Under the pieces are notes generated by a model. That model was not told the DNA's origin. It did no database searches and saw nothing but the letters and a program-made list of their open reading frames with translations. Made by a program: the position numbers and the translations under genes. A stretch of 64,000 nt of DNA from Proteus columbae (GTDB taxonomy: Bacteria > Pseudomonadota > Gammaproteobacteria > Enterobacterales > Enterobacteriaceae): the NCBI RefSeq assembly GCF_002777965.1, contig NZ_NGVR01000008.1:1-64000 (forward strand), given 5' to 3'. This document shows, piece by piece, positions 15,181-23,358 of the stretch. How positions within the stretch are numbered: position 1 is the first letter of the stretch; each line of letters starts with the position of its first letter.

Positions 15181-15368
15181 ATCATGTTTACAGCCCTAAT
15201 TAAAGGGGGGGTTATCAAAACCAATAAAAGCATTGTGGTAATCAACTAGTTATAAAAAGATATATTCATGGTATTTTGAGTATAATAAGAGTGGATATAC
15301 CTTAATAAATAAATAGTTAATGGTGGCTTATTAGTTTCCGTTTATTGTATATAAAAAACAATTATTTG

Positions 15369-16010
15369 TTATTTTACTGTCCAGGCTTCTGAGAACTGGC
15401 GCTCTGAAAATAATTCGGCTAACCCACAGATTTGTTTTAAGCGTAATACTTCATCTTGTGACATGCCTAGTTCATCACCAATCCGTTTATCGCTCCATCC
15501 CAATCGAGATAAATCTCTAACTATATCTGACATAGCTGCGACTTGATGTTGTCCTCTTGCTCGATTATGACGAATAGTTGTTGCTATTTGATCTGATATT
15601 GTGTGGTTTTTAACATCAAGGATAGTGATTGGCAAATAATTATTAATTCGTTTTTTTAAGGCGTTTTCTTTACTTAATAAATAACGATGGTAGCCATCAA
15701 CGATTTGCCATTGCAATTGTTTAGTTTTATTTTGTTGTACAGATAATACTACAACAGGTTGAGTATAACCGTCTTTTATCAATGAGGTTTTGAGTAATCT
15801 CTTTTCTGTTGGAGACATAACATTAGGATTGTAGTCATTTGCTACGACTTGATTTTGCTTTATCCAAAGAACACAATCTATAGGTTCATTTTTGAACGGG
15901 CTAATTTGATGAAGAAATAGTTTTATTTTGTTGATAGCTTCGACTTTTTGCTCATCATTTAGTTTTAGCAGATAATCTGTGAGCGAAGAAAACACGGTTT
16001 CAATAGTCAT
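15369..16010 (-). CDS. ibrB: IbrB-like ParB/Srx-domain protein
   Basis: 213 residues. A ParB N-terminal domain is visible at about residues 45-150 with LIKDGYTQPVVVLS and the nucleotide-binding motif VDGYHRYLL. A helix-turn-helix follows (WSDKRIGDELGMSQDEVLRL). It pairs with the PAPS-reductase-like gene just upstream, 12 bases away, which is the IbrA/IbrB arrangement known from E. coli, where the two control eib immunoglobulin-binding genes. The molecular activity is not established; ParB-domain proteins of this type often bind CTP or ATP. The C-terminal end is complete. Confidence 0.82.
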   Translation of the reverse strand: MTIETVFSSLTDYLLKLNDEQKVEAINKIKLFLHQISPFKNEPIDCVLWIKQNQVVANDYNPNVMSPTEKRLLKTSLIKDGYTQPVVVLSVQQNKTKQLQWQIVDGYHRYLLSKENALKKRINNYLPITILDVKNHTISDQIATTIRHNRARGQHQVAAMSDIVRDLSRLGWSDKRIGDELGMSQDEVLRLKQICGLAELFSERQFSEAWTVK

Positions 16011-16022
16011 ATTTACCTCTTG

Positions 16023-17249
16023 TTAAATCAACTGCCAATTTTTACGTTTTTCCTGCATCCGTTTGCAATATCGGTCATAACAGTGTGATTTGGTAGGACT
16101 AAATGCTAATGTTCTACACCAAAAATCATTACGTAAAATAGTTTTACAGATCCGTCGCCAAGACGGGATTTGTTTACTGCTAGTATCACCGTCTTGTTCA
16201 TCTGGTATTCCATTTGGATAATTTCGTTCAGTATACCAATGAAGATAAACTGCGATTTTATTTCGGTAATGCTCAGCGGTTTGTTCTGGTAAGCTCGCTA
16301 GCAAAAAGTGGGCGTAAGATTTCCATGTATGATGGACGGGTTTACTAATTTTACGTTGCCCAAAAAAACCTGATTTATTACGAGGGTGGGTGTATAACAT
16401 ACCTGCATCAGCGCCACTTACTCGTTCACAGGCGAGACTCCACGTTTCAGGTTCTAAAACATGGTATAACCACAATCCTTTACGTTGTTCAGGGCCAAAT
16501 GGTTCACAAATGCGCATTTGACTTAAACTAACTCCAGCTTGGTGCATTAGATCATAAATAGAATTATAGAGTAGATTAAAACGTGAAATGTATGTCCAAA
16601 TATCTTTTACATGCCAGTCATAAATAGGATAGGCCATATAATAAAAACCTTCTGGTGATGCCGTTGTCCATGGAATGTCATCGGCATAACGTAGTTTTTG
16701 GTTATTATTGATAGCAATAAAGCGATTTAATGATTCATCGGCTCTAATTCCTAATAAAATGACCGAACTATGATGATTTCCTGTGATCCACTGATTGAAT
16801 GCGGGTGTGAAGTCTTCAAAAATCATATTCGGATGATAAAAAGGGAAAAAATCAGGATCAGTAATGGCATCTTTAGGCGGTTGTCTTACCCATTTTTTAC
16901 CAGGTTCCCACGCTGTCCATGTGGGTTCATATTGTGAAATTCCACTTTCCGTCGTTATCGGCAATGCTATCCAGTAAAATCGCTCCGTACAATCTTCATA
17001 CAAGAATTTCATTTTTGCGATATGGCTAATGGTAGCGGAGTATTGCACTTCCCAGTCAAGAAACATGACGTTGAATTTTCGATGCCGTTTTCTTGCTTCA
17101 GCAGCAATAAGATGAAAAAGAACAGTAGAATCTTTACCTCCAGAAAAGGAGAGAGAGATTTGCTCAAAAGTATCAAACAACCATTCAATTCGTGCTTGAG
17201 TGGCATCTAACACATTTTTTCCAATAGGGATCTTGTGTTTGCAAGACAT
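16023..17249 (-). CDS. ibrA: IbrA-like PAPS-reductase-family protein (DUF3440)
   Basis: About 408 residues. The N-terminal PP-loop SFSGGKDSTVLFHL (SGGKDS at 36-41) is that of adenine-nucleotide alpha hydrolases related to PAPS reductase and DndC. A C-terminal DUF3440 region carries WRRICKTILRNDFWC. ATG 17249 is preferred to GTG 17264; GGTGA lies at good distance. It is co-transcribed with ibrB. DndC-like enzymes mobilise sulfur for DNA phosphorothioation, but no dnd/ssp genes are present here, so the substrate is open. It is an accessory gene next to the integrase remnant. Confidence 0.85.
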   Translation of the reverse strand: MSCKHKIPIGKNVLDATQARIEWLFDTFEQISLSFSGGKDSTVLFHLIAAEARKRHRKFNVMFLDWEVQYSATISHIAKMKFLYEDCTERFYWIALPITTESGISQYEPTWTAWEPGKKWVRQPPKDAITDPDFFPFYHPNMIFEDFTPAFNQWITGNHHSSVILLGIRADESLNRFIAINNNQKLRYADDIPWTTASPEGFYYMAYPIYDWHVKDIWTYISRFNLLYNSIYDLMHQAGVSLSQMRICEPFGPEQRKGLWLYHVLEPETWSLACERVSGADAGMLYTHPRNKSGFFGQRKISKPVHHTWKSYAHFLLASLPEQTAEHYRNKIAVYLHWYTERNYPNGIPDEQDGDTSSKQIPSWRRICKTILRNDFWCRTLAFSPTKSHCYDRYCKRMQEKRKNWQLI

Positions 17250-17554
17250 AACTATCACCAGCACAAGTTAGTTAATAGTGTTATTACTTAATCATATTTA
17301 GATTATAAAGGTAAGTGATGGTTGCTGTTTGTTACTGAAGTTTACTTGAAAAAACAGAATGATAAATTATATCTTATTGTTATTATTGATAATATCTGGC
17401 AATAAAAAATCTATTTTAAAATTAATAGAAATAAAGTAAGTCATTTATTTCGTAGATAATGTTTTAAAAATATTTCCTGATTTATTATTCGGTATTTTCA
17501 ACTATTCATACAATAAATAAAAAATAAAATAGTCATTTTATGATGGGTAATTGT

Positions 17555-18214
17555 ATGACATTAAGTACACAAGATGGAGTCAAAGTATATACCCCCGTGT
17601 CATTGAAGCTATATGATTGGTGGGTGCTTAATATTTCTAATAGCTATGCGTGGCACTGTGATACGAATAAATATCTAATTCCACATTTTAAAAATCACCT
17701 TAGTGATCGCCATATGGATATTGGTGTTGGAACGGGATTTTATTTAAAAAAATCATTGAATTATATAAATGAAATCTCACTGATCGATCTTAACTTGCAT
17801 AGTTTGGAACATGCTAGAAAATATATACCTGATGATAAATTAATAAATTACCTCCAGCATGATGTTTTTCATCCTTTTTCTAATAAATTAAATGCATCTT
17901 ATAATTCTATCTCTTTGTTTTATTTATTACATTGTTTACCTGGAACGATGGATGATAAGAAGAAAGCAATAAAAAATATAAGTTATCTACTGACAGAAAA
18001 GGGAATTTTGTATGGTGCAACGATTTTAGGGAAGGGAGTTAAACATAATTCTTTTGGTAAAAAACTAATGTCAATTTATAACAAAAAAGGCATTTTTTGC
18101 AATTATTCCGATTCGGTGGACTCTTTGGAAGAAATGCTTTCTTCTTTATTCCATGACATCTCTATACAGGTACAAGGTACTGTTGCTTTGTTTACAGCGA
18201 AGAATAAAAAATAA
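17555..18214 (+). CDS. Class I SAM-dependent methyltransferase
   Basis: About 219 residues. Motif I is MDIGVGTGFYL (Asp60-Gly66 counted from the longer start), followed by the acidic end of strand 2 (ISLIDLNLHSLEHARKY), and a motif-IV-like SISLFYLLHCLP. This is a Methyltransf_25-type fold for small molecules or natural products; the substrate is not evident. ATG 17555 has GGGTAA upstream; ATG 17540 is an alternative. The gene is single, AT-rich, and precedes the toxin B-subunit homologue by 56 bases on the same strand, so they could share a transcript. Confidence 0.75.
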   Translation: MTLSTQDGVKVYTPVSLKLYDWWVLNISNSYAWHCDTNKYLIPHFKNHLSDRHMDIGVGTGFYLKKSLNYINEISLIDLNLHSLEHARKYIPDDKLINYLQHDVFHPFSNKLNASYNSISLFYLLHCLPGTMDDKKKAIKNISYLLTEKGILYGATILGKGVKHNSFGKKLMSIYNKKGIFCNYSDSVDSLEEMLSSLFHDISIQVQGTVALFTAKNKK

Positions 18215-18270
18215 TAAGAGATATTATTCTGGGTTAGAGGCTTTTTATCTTTATTTTCTTAAGGAACAGT

Positions 18271-18672
18271 ATGTTATTACGTAATCTGTTTTTTACCTTT
18301 TTATTATTAACACCAACGGCATTCGCCACGGATACATTAAGTCATAATATTGAATATTATTCTAATGTTACGTTAACTGATTTTAGCTCAGGAAAAATTG
18401 AAGATGGTCGGTATTTTTGTGTTAAAGCCATGAATCAAGGTGGTGAATTTGTCGCCTGTGCAGTATCTAACAAGTCGGGTTGGGCTTCTTCTTATGAGCA
18501 CTTTTTTCAGCAAGCTCATTATTACTACACAACAGGTAAAAGATTTAGGTTATATGTGCAACCTAATGTTTGGACAGATCCAAAATTTACTCGAATATAT
18601 TCAAATAAAGCGATAGCAGGGTTCGCTAGTTGTCATAATAGTCGTTGTATGGGGCCAACAAAACACAACTAA
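18271..18672 (+). CDS. Pertussis-like toxin B subunit homologue (SubB/PltB/ArtB family)
   Basis: A 133-residue secreted protein with a signal peptide cleaved near AFA-TD (residue 19). The mature part has the OB-fold landmarks of SubB/PltB: EYYS (Ser31, the position of the sialic-acid-binding serine of SubB), RYFCVKAM, VACAVSNKSGWAS, FQQAHYYYTTGKRFRLYVQPNVWTD (two segments) and the C-terminal SCHNSRCMGP. Four cysteines fit two disulfides. Family members form pentamers that bind host glycans and carry an A subunit. No A-subunit gene (PltA, CdtB, SubA) is nearby, so it is an orphan. Confidence 0.85.
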   Translation: MLLRNLFFTFLLLTPTAFATDTLSHNIEYYSNVTLTDFSSGKIEDGRYFCVKAMNQGGEFVACAVSNKSGWASSYEHFFQQAHYYYTTGKRFRLYVQPNVWTDPKFTRIYSNKAIAGFASCHNSRCMGPTKHN

Positions 18673-18701
18673 TGATTAATATTAAATTTTATAAATTGGA
18701 T

Positions 18702-18733
18702 AAATCCCATTAGAGTTTCAGATGGATTTTTTT
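18702..18733 (+). terminator. Terminator after toxin B-subunit gene
   Basis: AAATCCCAT and ATGGATTT pair with one bulged base, followed by a run of seven T. It separates the B-subunit gene from the lysozyme-inhibitor gene. Confidence 0.6.
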
Positions 18734-18795
18734 AAATTAAAGAAGAGTAAAAGAAGCACCTATAAATACTAACTTAATGATATTTAGGAGATTAT

Positions 18796-19131
18796 ATGAA
18801 ATTTTTATTTAAAAGTATTTTTCTTGCTATAGGTATTTTGTCTTCTAGTTTTGCTATGGCAGATAATGCTGATGAGATAACCAAAATCTCTTATGTTTGT
18901 GAAAATAATAAAGTGATGGAAGTTATCTATGTAAATACAGCAAAGGATAGCTATGCAATCATTCATCAAATGGATGAAATGATACCAATGAAGATTATGA
19001 AAATGGCTTCTGGTGCAAACTATGAGGCGATAAATAAAAATTATACCTATAAGCTTTATACTAAGGGGGATAATGCCGATTTAGTTGAAGGAAAAGATAA
19101 ACCAGTATTGAGTGGCTGCAAAGCTAGCTAA
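18796..19131 (+). CDS. MliC-type C-type lysozyme inhibitor
   Basis: A 111-residue exported protein. The signal peptide ends AMA-DN (about residue 22); no lipobox is present, so it is probably periplasmic (PliC-like) rather than membrane-anchored. The mature part follows the MliC pattern: ISYVCENNKVMEVIYVN, ASGANYEA and the C-terminal YKLYTKGDNADLV then SGCKAS, with two cysteines for a disulfide. Such inhibitors block host lysozyme. AGGAG at 18786-18790 is a good ribosome binding site. It follows the toxin B-subunit homologue, which is also host-directed. Confidence 0.78.
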   Translation: MKFLFKSIFLAIGILSSSFAMADNADEITKISYVCENNKVMEVIYVNTAKDSYAIIHQMDEMIPMKIMKMASGANYEAINKNYTYKLYTKGDNADLVEGKDKPVLSGCKAS

Positions 19132-19170
19132 TTGCCACTAGTTTTATTGAAAATCATTTATCGTTTTTAT

Positions 19171-19195
19171 AAAGGTCACTTCGGTGACCTTTTTT
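19171..19195. terminator. Terminator after lysozyme inhibitor
   Basis: AAAGGTCAC, a TTCG tetraloop, and GTGACCTTTTTT form a strong hairpin 40 bases after the mliC-like stop. The flanking A and T runs allow use in both directions, which matters because the next gene ends here on the minus strand. Confidence 0.9.
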
Positions 19196-19757
19196 CGTAT
19201 AAAAGAGATAAGTATAGGTATTCAGTAAGAAATAAAAATTTGTGCATTATCGGTACGTGCAGAATGACAAGGACAATAAATTGTAGAAATTCTTTTTTAA
19301 CTCGTTTTTCAATTTCTTTACCATTTCTTTCTACTTCAGCTCTTTCACTATTCCATGATGGATATTTATTATCTAACCAACGAGTTATCCCAAATAATGA
19401 GGTGGTAATCCTATTCTTTGCGTGCTGACTTGTATCACCAGAATATCTAATTTCTTGAATAATTTGAAAGAATGATACAGTAAGCCTAAGAAAATTATTG
19501 TCTAAATTTTCATAATGCAAAGGCTTATCAGAGTTAGGGCTTTTACTTTTTTTCTCTGATCTTTCAAAACAACCAATCATTGTAGAGACTTCATCAACGG
19601 ATTTATCTACAAATTTATTAAATTCTATTTTTTGAATTTCTTGTGGTGATGGCCCATCATCAGAAAGACTAATTCTGTATGTAGTTCCCAAACCAGGAAA
19701 AATTGAGTTTCTTTTTCTTACATTGGCTTTTACGGCTCTTTTTGGGTTTAGAAACAT
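19176..19757 (-). CDS. Unknown protein with C-terminal hydrophobic segment
   Basis: 193 residues, no recognised family. The N-terminus is basic (KRAVKANVRKRNS), the middle is polar and helical, and the last 35 residues contain a likely membrane segment (FLQFIVLVILHVPIMHKFLFLTEYL). The stop lies inside the terminator hairpin of the neighbouring gene. A TAGGT sequence precedes ATG 19755-19757. Composition is AT-rich. Length and absence of a competing frame make it likely real, but conservation is untested. Confidence 0.55.
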   Translation of the reverse strand: MFLNPKRAVKANVRKRNSIFPGLGTTYRISLSDDGPSPQEIQKIEFNKFVDKSVDEVSTMIGCFERSEKKSKSPNSDKPLHYENLDNNFLRLTVSFFQIIQEIRYSGDTSQHAKNRITTSLFGITRWLDNKYPSWNSERAEVERNGKEIEKRVKKEFLQFIVLVILHVPIMHKFLFLTEYLYLSLLYEKRSPK

Positions 19758-19959
19758 GAATAATACCTATCTATTTTCTAATTTATCGTGAATATGTTAA
19801 TGTTTTTCCTAAAAATAAACAACGAACTATATCGCAAATATCCTATCGATAATGTATTGCTAATCATCTTTAAATGATGATTTTGTAAAACCATGTAAGT
19901 CAGACCGTTCTGTTACTGTTTTGTGCCAATATTTTCTCTTTTACAAATGGGAAATTATT

Positions 19960-20115
19960 ATGTCTACAATGAAAACAGAAGTTATTGTTATTCGTTTAAC
20001 AAAAAAAGAGCGTGCATTATTGGATTCAATAAAAACAGCACCACTACTTGCAGATTGGATGAAAGAATTAGCACTTTCTAAATTAAAAGAGCAAGAGATT
20101 TCATCTAATAAATAG
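19960..20115 (+). CDS. Small ribbon-helix-helix-like protein
   Basis: 51 residues from ATG 19960, which is preferred over the longer frame at 19921. MKTEVIVIRLTKKERALLDSI is a strand followed by a helix as in ribbon-helix-helix DNA-binding proteins, and LADWMKELALSKLKEQE forms a second helix. It may be an antitoxin-like or mobilisation-type regulator, but no partner gene is adjacent. A hairpin (ATGCCGAC / GTCGGCAT, 20122-20150) follows the stop. Confidence 0.55.
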   Translation: MSTMKTEVIVIRLTKKERALLDSIKTAPLLADWMKELALSKLKEQEISSNK

Positions 20116-20775
20116 TTATTAATGCCGACAAAAGGGAATTGAGTCGGCATCAATTTATACTATAAAGTTGAGTAGTAATAATCGATTATAGTTTATGTAC
20201 ATTAAACTTTAAGACAATAATTATGAATACTAATAAGAGTGAACAAAAATTAGTGTGAAAGGAAATATGAAAGGACTATGTAATGTACCAGTTGAAAATG
20301 ATTAAGTTACATAAAATCAAATGGCTTTATTTTTTTAAAAAAAACATTTGAGTAAAGTTAAAGAGACATAAGCTAGTTGAAATGAGAACATGACATCAAT
20401 GACCATTGCTAATAAAAAAGCCCAATGTGGCGGCATTGGGCTTAGTGACTCGAATAGATGGGTATAAAAAACTATTAGAGATCGGTATAAATGTAGTGAA
20501 TTTTCATTTTATAAATTAACAATAAATGCTTTTTTTTTTTGGTAAAAAGTGCTGTTACGCTTTATGCCGTCTAGTTTTAAAGCAAATTGACGTTTTTTCA
20601 TTCCATTTGGTTATGCAGAGTTTCGTAGATTTACTTGTTTTTTTGCTCTTTGCTATGTGAATAGAGAGATCCCTGCGTTCTTTTATCAATACTTGGTAGA
20701 TAACGATAAGTTAATTATAATCAAGGACTAATAAACTCTTTTCTTGAGTGATTCTTGTAAAACTAAAGATACAAC
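20116..20775. other. 660-base gene-free stretch with a minus-strand terminator
   Basis: No protein gene is supported. Besides the hairpin after the previous gene, 20418-20444 contains AGCCCAATG / CATTGGGCT with a six-A run before it on the plus strand, so it is an intrinsic terminator for minus-strand transcription. No gene lies upstream of it on that strand, so a small RNA or a lost gene is possible. A run of 12 T lies at about 20530. Confidence 0.5.
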
Positions 20776-21126
20776 ATGAATAAAAACAATAAATTATTGA
20801 TTTCTGAACAACAGAAAATAATATGTGAAAGATATGGGGTTTTACCTAAAGAGCCAGAAGAAATGGTAGCGATTGCTTTAGATAACCTAAGTGGTAATCC
20901 TATTTATGGTACACGCATAAAACACTTAGACGGCGGCAATATAAGCTGGTTTTTTTATTGTGGGGAATATTGTGCAAAGGACGACTTTTATCAGCCATTG
21001 CATACAGAAAATTTGGAAGAACTGCTACCTGAAGTAATAAATTATCTTTATCTACCAGAAGGGTATCATTTTATTATTGATAGAAACGGATATGAAGATG
21101 TTTGGTTTGAAGAGATAAATGAATAA
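20776..21126 (+). CDS. Imm33/DUF2185-like protein
   Basis: 116 residues. The core (YGTRIKHLDGGNISWFFYCG, DDFYQPLHTENL, LPEGYHFIIDRNGYEDVWFEE) fits the Imm33-type immunity fold, in which the PLH and YEDVWF motifs are most typical. These proteins are often immunity partners of contact-dependent or polymorphic toxins, but they also occur alone. No toxin gene or Rhs/CDI module is next to it. The ATG is preceded by AAAGATAC, a weak ribosome binding site. Confidence 0.65.
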   Translation: MNKNNKLLISEQQKIICERYGVLPKEPEEMVAIALDNLSGNPIYGTRIKHLDGGNISWFFYCGEYCAKDDFYQPLHTENLEELLPEVINYLYLPEGYHFIIDRNGYEDVWFEEINE

Positions 21127-21366
21127 GTATTTATCATTATTTTGTAATTTTTAGATTAAGTAGATTTACATTTTATATGCTCTTACACACTGAATTTTAT
21201 AACTATGTTGAGAGCATATAATATAAAAATATTGAGTTGTTTTAAAAATTAAAAATATTAATTGATATTGGTCTTGTTTTTAACATAAAGACAATGACAG
21301 ATTAATCAGTTTGAGTAAATATTATAAGAGTATTTAATTCACAATTAATAAGGAAGGTAGCTATTT

Positions 21367-21588
21367 ATGTTTCCAGAATATCGTGATTTAATTTCAAAAC
21401 TTCGTCAGACTGATCCTCATTTTCGTGCTCTTTTTGAACAACATAACGAACTTGACCATAAAATTGTGAGATTAGAACATAAAGATAGAAGAGGGTATGG
21501 TGAAGAAGTTGTTGAGCTAAAAAAACAAAAATTAAAACTGAAAGAGGAAATTCATCAGATCCTCAAAAACCCACCGGAAGAAGAGTAA
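21367..21588 (+). CDS. YdcH family protein (DUF465)
   Basis: 73 residues, almost entirely charged helix: MFPEYRDLISKLRQTDPHF is the family opening, HNELDHKIVRLE the central helix, and ELKKQKLKLKEEIHQIL the C-terminal coiled coil. It matches the DUF465/YdcH family of small proteins of unknown role. AAGGAAGG before the ATG is a strong ribosome binding site. It stands alone and ends in an intrinsic terminator. Confidence 0.88.
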   Translation: MFPEYRDLISKLRQTDPHFRALFEQHNELDHKIVRLEHKDRRGYGEEVVELKKQKLKLKEEIHQILKNPPEEE

Positions 21589-21630
21589 GTAATAAAAAGT
21601 AATTACTCTATAAATACATAAAGGTGTAGA

Positions 21631-21662
21631 AACCATCCAACTAAAAAGGGATGGTTTTTTGT
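21631..21662 (+). terminator. Terminator after ydcH-like gene
   Basis: AACCATCC and GGATGGTTTTTT form the hairpin, with a ten-base loop. Confidence 0.85.
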
Positions 21663-21726
21663 TTTTAGAAAGATAATTTATTTTTGATTAAAAAATTATA
21701 TAAACCACATAGTTGTACTTATAAAG

Positions 21727-21752
21727 AAAAGGCTACTAGATGTAGCCTTTTT
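21727..21752. terminator. Bidirectional terminator after yedE operon
   Basis: AAAAGGCTAC / GTAGCCTTTTT with a short loop, flanked by A and T runs. It lies 40 bases past the end of the DUF3343 gene on the minus strand. Confidence 0.85.
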
Positions 21753-21793
21753 ACTGCCTAGGTTCTAAAATGGTAATTTAGTTATGTACTATG

Positions 21794-22045
21794 TCAAAAC
21801 TCATCTTTCCAAAGTACATCAAAATGATTTGAATTTATTTTATAAACAGCCCTAACGTTATCATTAATATACTGTTTATAAATTTCATCATCAGAAAAGT
21901 AAATGGATACGGCTAACTCACATTCTGATGATATTTTTCGTGGAGCATCAATAATTTTTGCGGAAAAATTATCTTGTTGGAGTTGTTGCTGAAGTTTTTT
22001 TACAGCGTATTGCTCATGAAAAAGAAATAAATAGTTATACGCCAT
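21794..22045 (-). CDS. DUF3343 putative Se/S carrier-like protein
   Basis: 83 residues from the ATG inside the end of yedE (overlap of 11 bases, GGA at good distance); the longer frame to 22135 lies inside yedE. YNYLFLFHEQYAVKKLQQQL and the IIDAPRKISSECELAVSI segment match DUF3343, a TusA/YedF-like companion of selenium metabolism genes, with the conserved Cys in SSECELA. Partnership with the selenium-type YedE supports a role as carrier of reactive selenium or sulfur, which is inferred from context. Confidence 0.8.
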   Translation of the reverse strand: MAYNYLFLFHEQYAVKKLQQQLQQDNFSAKIIDAPRKISSECELAVSIYFSDDEIYKQYINDNVRAVYKINSNHFDVLWKDEF

Positions 22046-23120
22046 TTTTACTAATTCCATTATTTTTTGCTTTATTTGCGGCATAGGTATAAATAGTAGC
22101 AACAATGACAGCAAACAATAAACCAATAATAACAACTAGCTTACCATTATCGGTAACTCCAGTAGGACTTGAGGCATAAGTGAAGTTATGAGCAAATGCT
22201 GCCCCTACTAACATACCCATGACGCTTACAGCAGCATCTGAGTTACCTTGACCAGCATTAGCCAATTGTCGTAATGGACAACCTGTAATGAGTACACCAC
22301 ATAAGCCTACCAGCGCCATAGAGAGAAAATTCCATAGACCATCGCTGTGGGCTATTGGCTGATTTTCAAAACCAAGATTAAACTTACCTAAATAGAGATT
22401 ACCCAAAAAAACAACGAGTGTTAATGCGATTACACCAAACGCCATATTATAATTGCGCGACAAAAATACATGTTTGGCCATTCCAATAAAGCAAAATCTT
22501 GTGCGTTGAATAATAAAACCAATAATAAGCCCTGCGATGATAGACATCCACACTGGCGCATGACTTGCTCCAGGACCTTTCACACTGGCATTGAATATAT
22601 CACTATTCCATAAGAATAAAGCAAATAGGAATATACATATAATAGGTAAAATAAAACCTTCTATAGGAGATTGGCTATAATTTCTTGGGAGAGAAAATCC
22701 TTTTTTGATAAATAAACTACCTATACCAATTCCTATTATTAATCCAACTAATCCTATTACAGCATTTAAATCACCAGCGCCGATACGAAGTACCATTCTT
22801 AATGGACAACCTAAAAAAACTAAGCAACCTGCCATCATTAGAAAGCCTAGCGTAAAACGAATAATAGGCGCAGAACCTGCTTTTGATTGAAATTCTTTGA
22901 AGATAAGTGCGGCAATAAAAGAGCCAAGAATAAAACCGAATATTTCAGGGCGAAGATATTGTACCGTTTCGGTGTGGTGTAAGCCCATACTTCCTGCGCT
23001 ATCACGAATAAAGCAAGCTACACAAACCCCCATATTAGGTGGATTTCCGTTAATACCAAGAAATAACGCAATAGTACCAATAATAAATCCAGATAGGATT
23101 AAAACCCATTTTATAGACAT
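22035..23120 (-). CDS. yedE: YedE/YeeE-type selenium-linked membrane transporter
   Basis: About 361 residues with roughly ten membrane helices and two similar halves. Each half has a conserved Cys motif: FLGCPLRMVLRIGAGDLNA and LITGCPLRQLANAGQGNSDA, the hallmark of YeeE/YedE thiosulfate or sulfur transporters. The extra Cys motif CVACFIRD near the N-terminus and the DUF3343 partner fit the selenium-metabolism subgroup. ATG 23120 is chosen over TTG 23123, since GGAGG is six bases upstream. A GC-rich mini-hairpin lies in the leader. Confidence 0.88.
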   Translation of the reverse strand: MSIKWVLILSGFIIGTIALFLGINGNPPNMGVCVACFIRDSAGSMGLHHTETVQYLRPEIFGFILGSFIAALIFKEFQSKAGSAPIIRFTLGFLMMAGCLVFLGCPLRMVLRIGAGDLNAVIGLVGLIIGIGIGSLFIKKGFSLPRNYSQSPIEGFILPIICIFLFALFLWNSDIFNASVKGPGASHAPVWMSIIAGLIIGFIIQRTRFCFIGMAKHVFLSRNYNMAFGVIALTLVVFLGNLYLGKFNLGFENQPIAHSDGLWNFLSMALVGLCGVLITGCPLRQLANAGQGNSDAAVSVMGMLVGAAFAHNFTYASSPTGVTDNGKLVVIIGLLFAVIVATIYTYAANKAKNNGISKNGV

Positions 23121-23138
23121 CAAATGCCTCCGTTGATG

Positions 23139-23152
23139 GGGGGAGCCCCCCT
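23139..23152. promoter_or_regulatory. GC-only mini-hairpin in yedE leader
   Basis: GGGGGG-AG-CCCCCC is a near-perfect inverted repeat of G and C in an otherwise very AT-rich leader, about 20 bases upstream of the yedE start. It could form a tight hairpin next to the ribosome binding site or be a protein site. The loop is only two bases, so pairing of the outer four or five pairs is more realistic. Confidence 0.35.
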
Positions 23153-23358
23153 GACTAATAGAACCTATTAAGTACGGAGCAACTATATATAAGAATAACG
23201 TATGATTCTTTTATATAGATCACGTCAAAATTAATAAACTAGATAAGATAATTTTTAGATCCTAAGAATGTTAATTTAATGAGCAATAAGTTAATTATTG
23301 TTTAAATAACTTATTGCTAATAATGCAGAGTATAAATGACGTTTAGAAATGGATTAAT

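Noticed and set aside
19132-19428. 98-codon plus-strand frame after the lysozyme inhibitor
   Set aside because: Runs through the terminator hairpin and opposes a longer minus-strand frame; start lies directly at the previous stop without a ribosome binding site.
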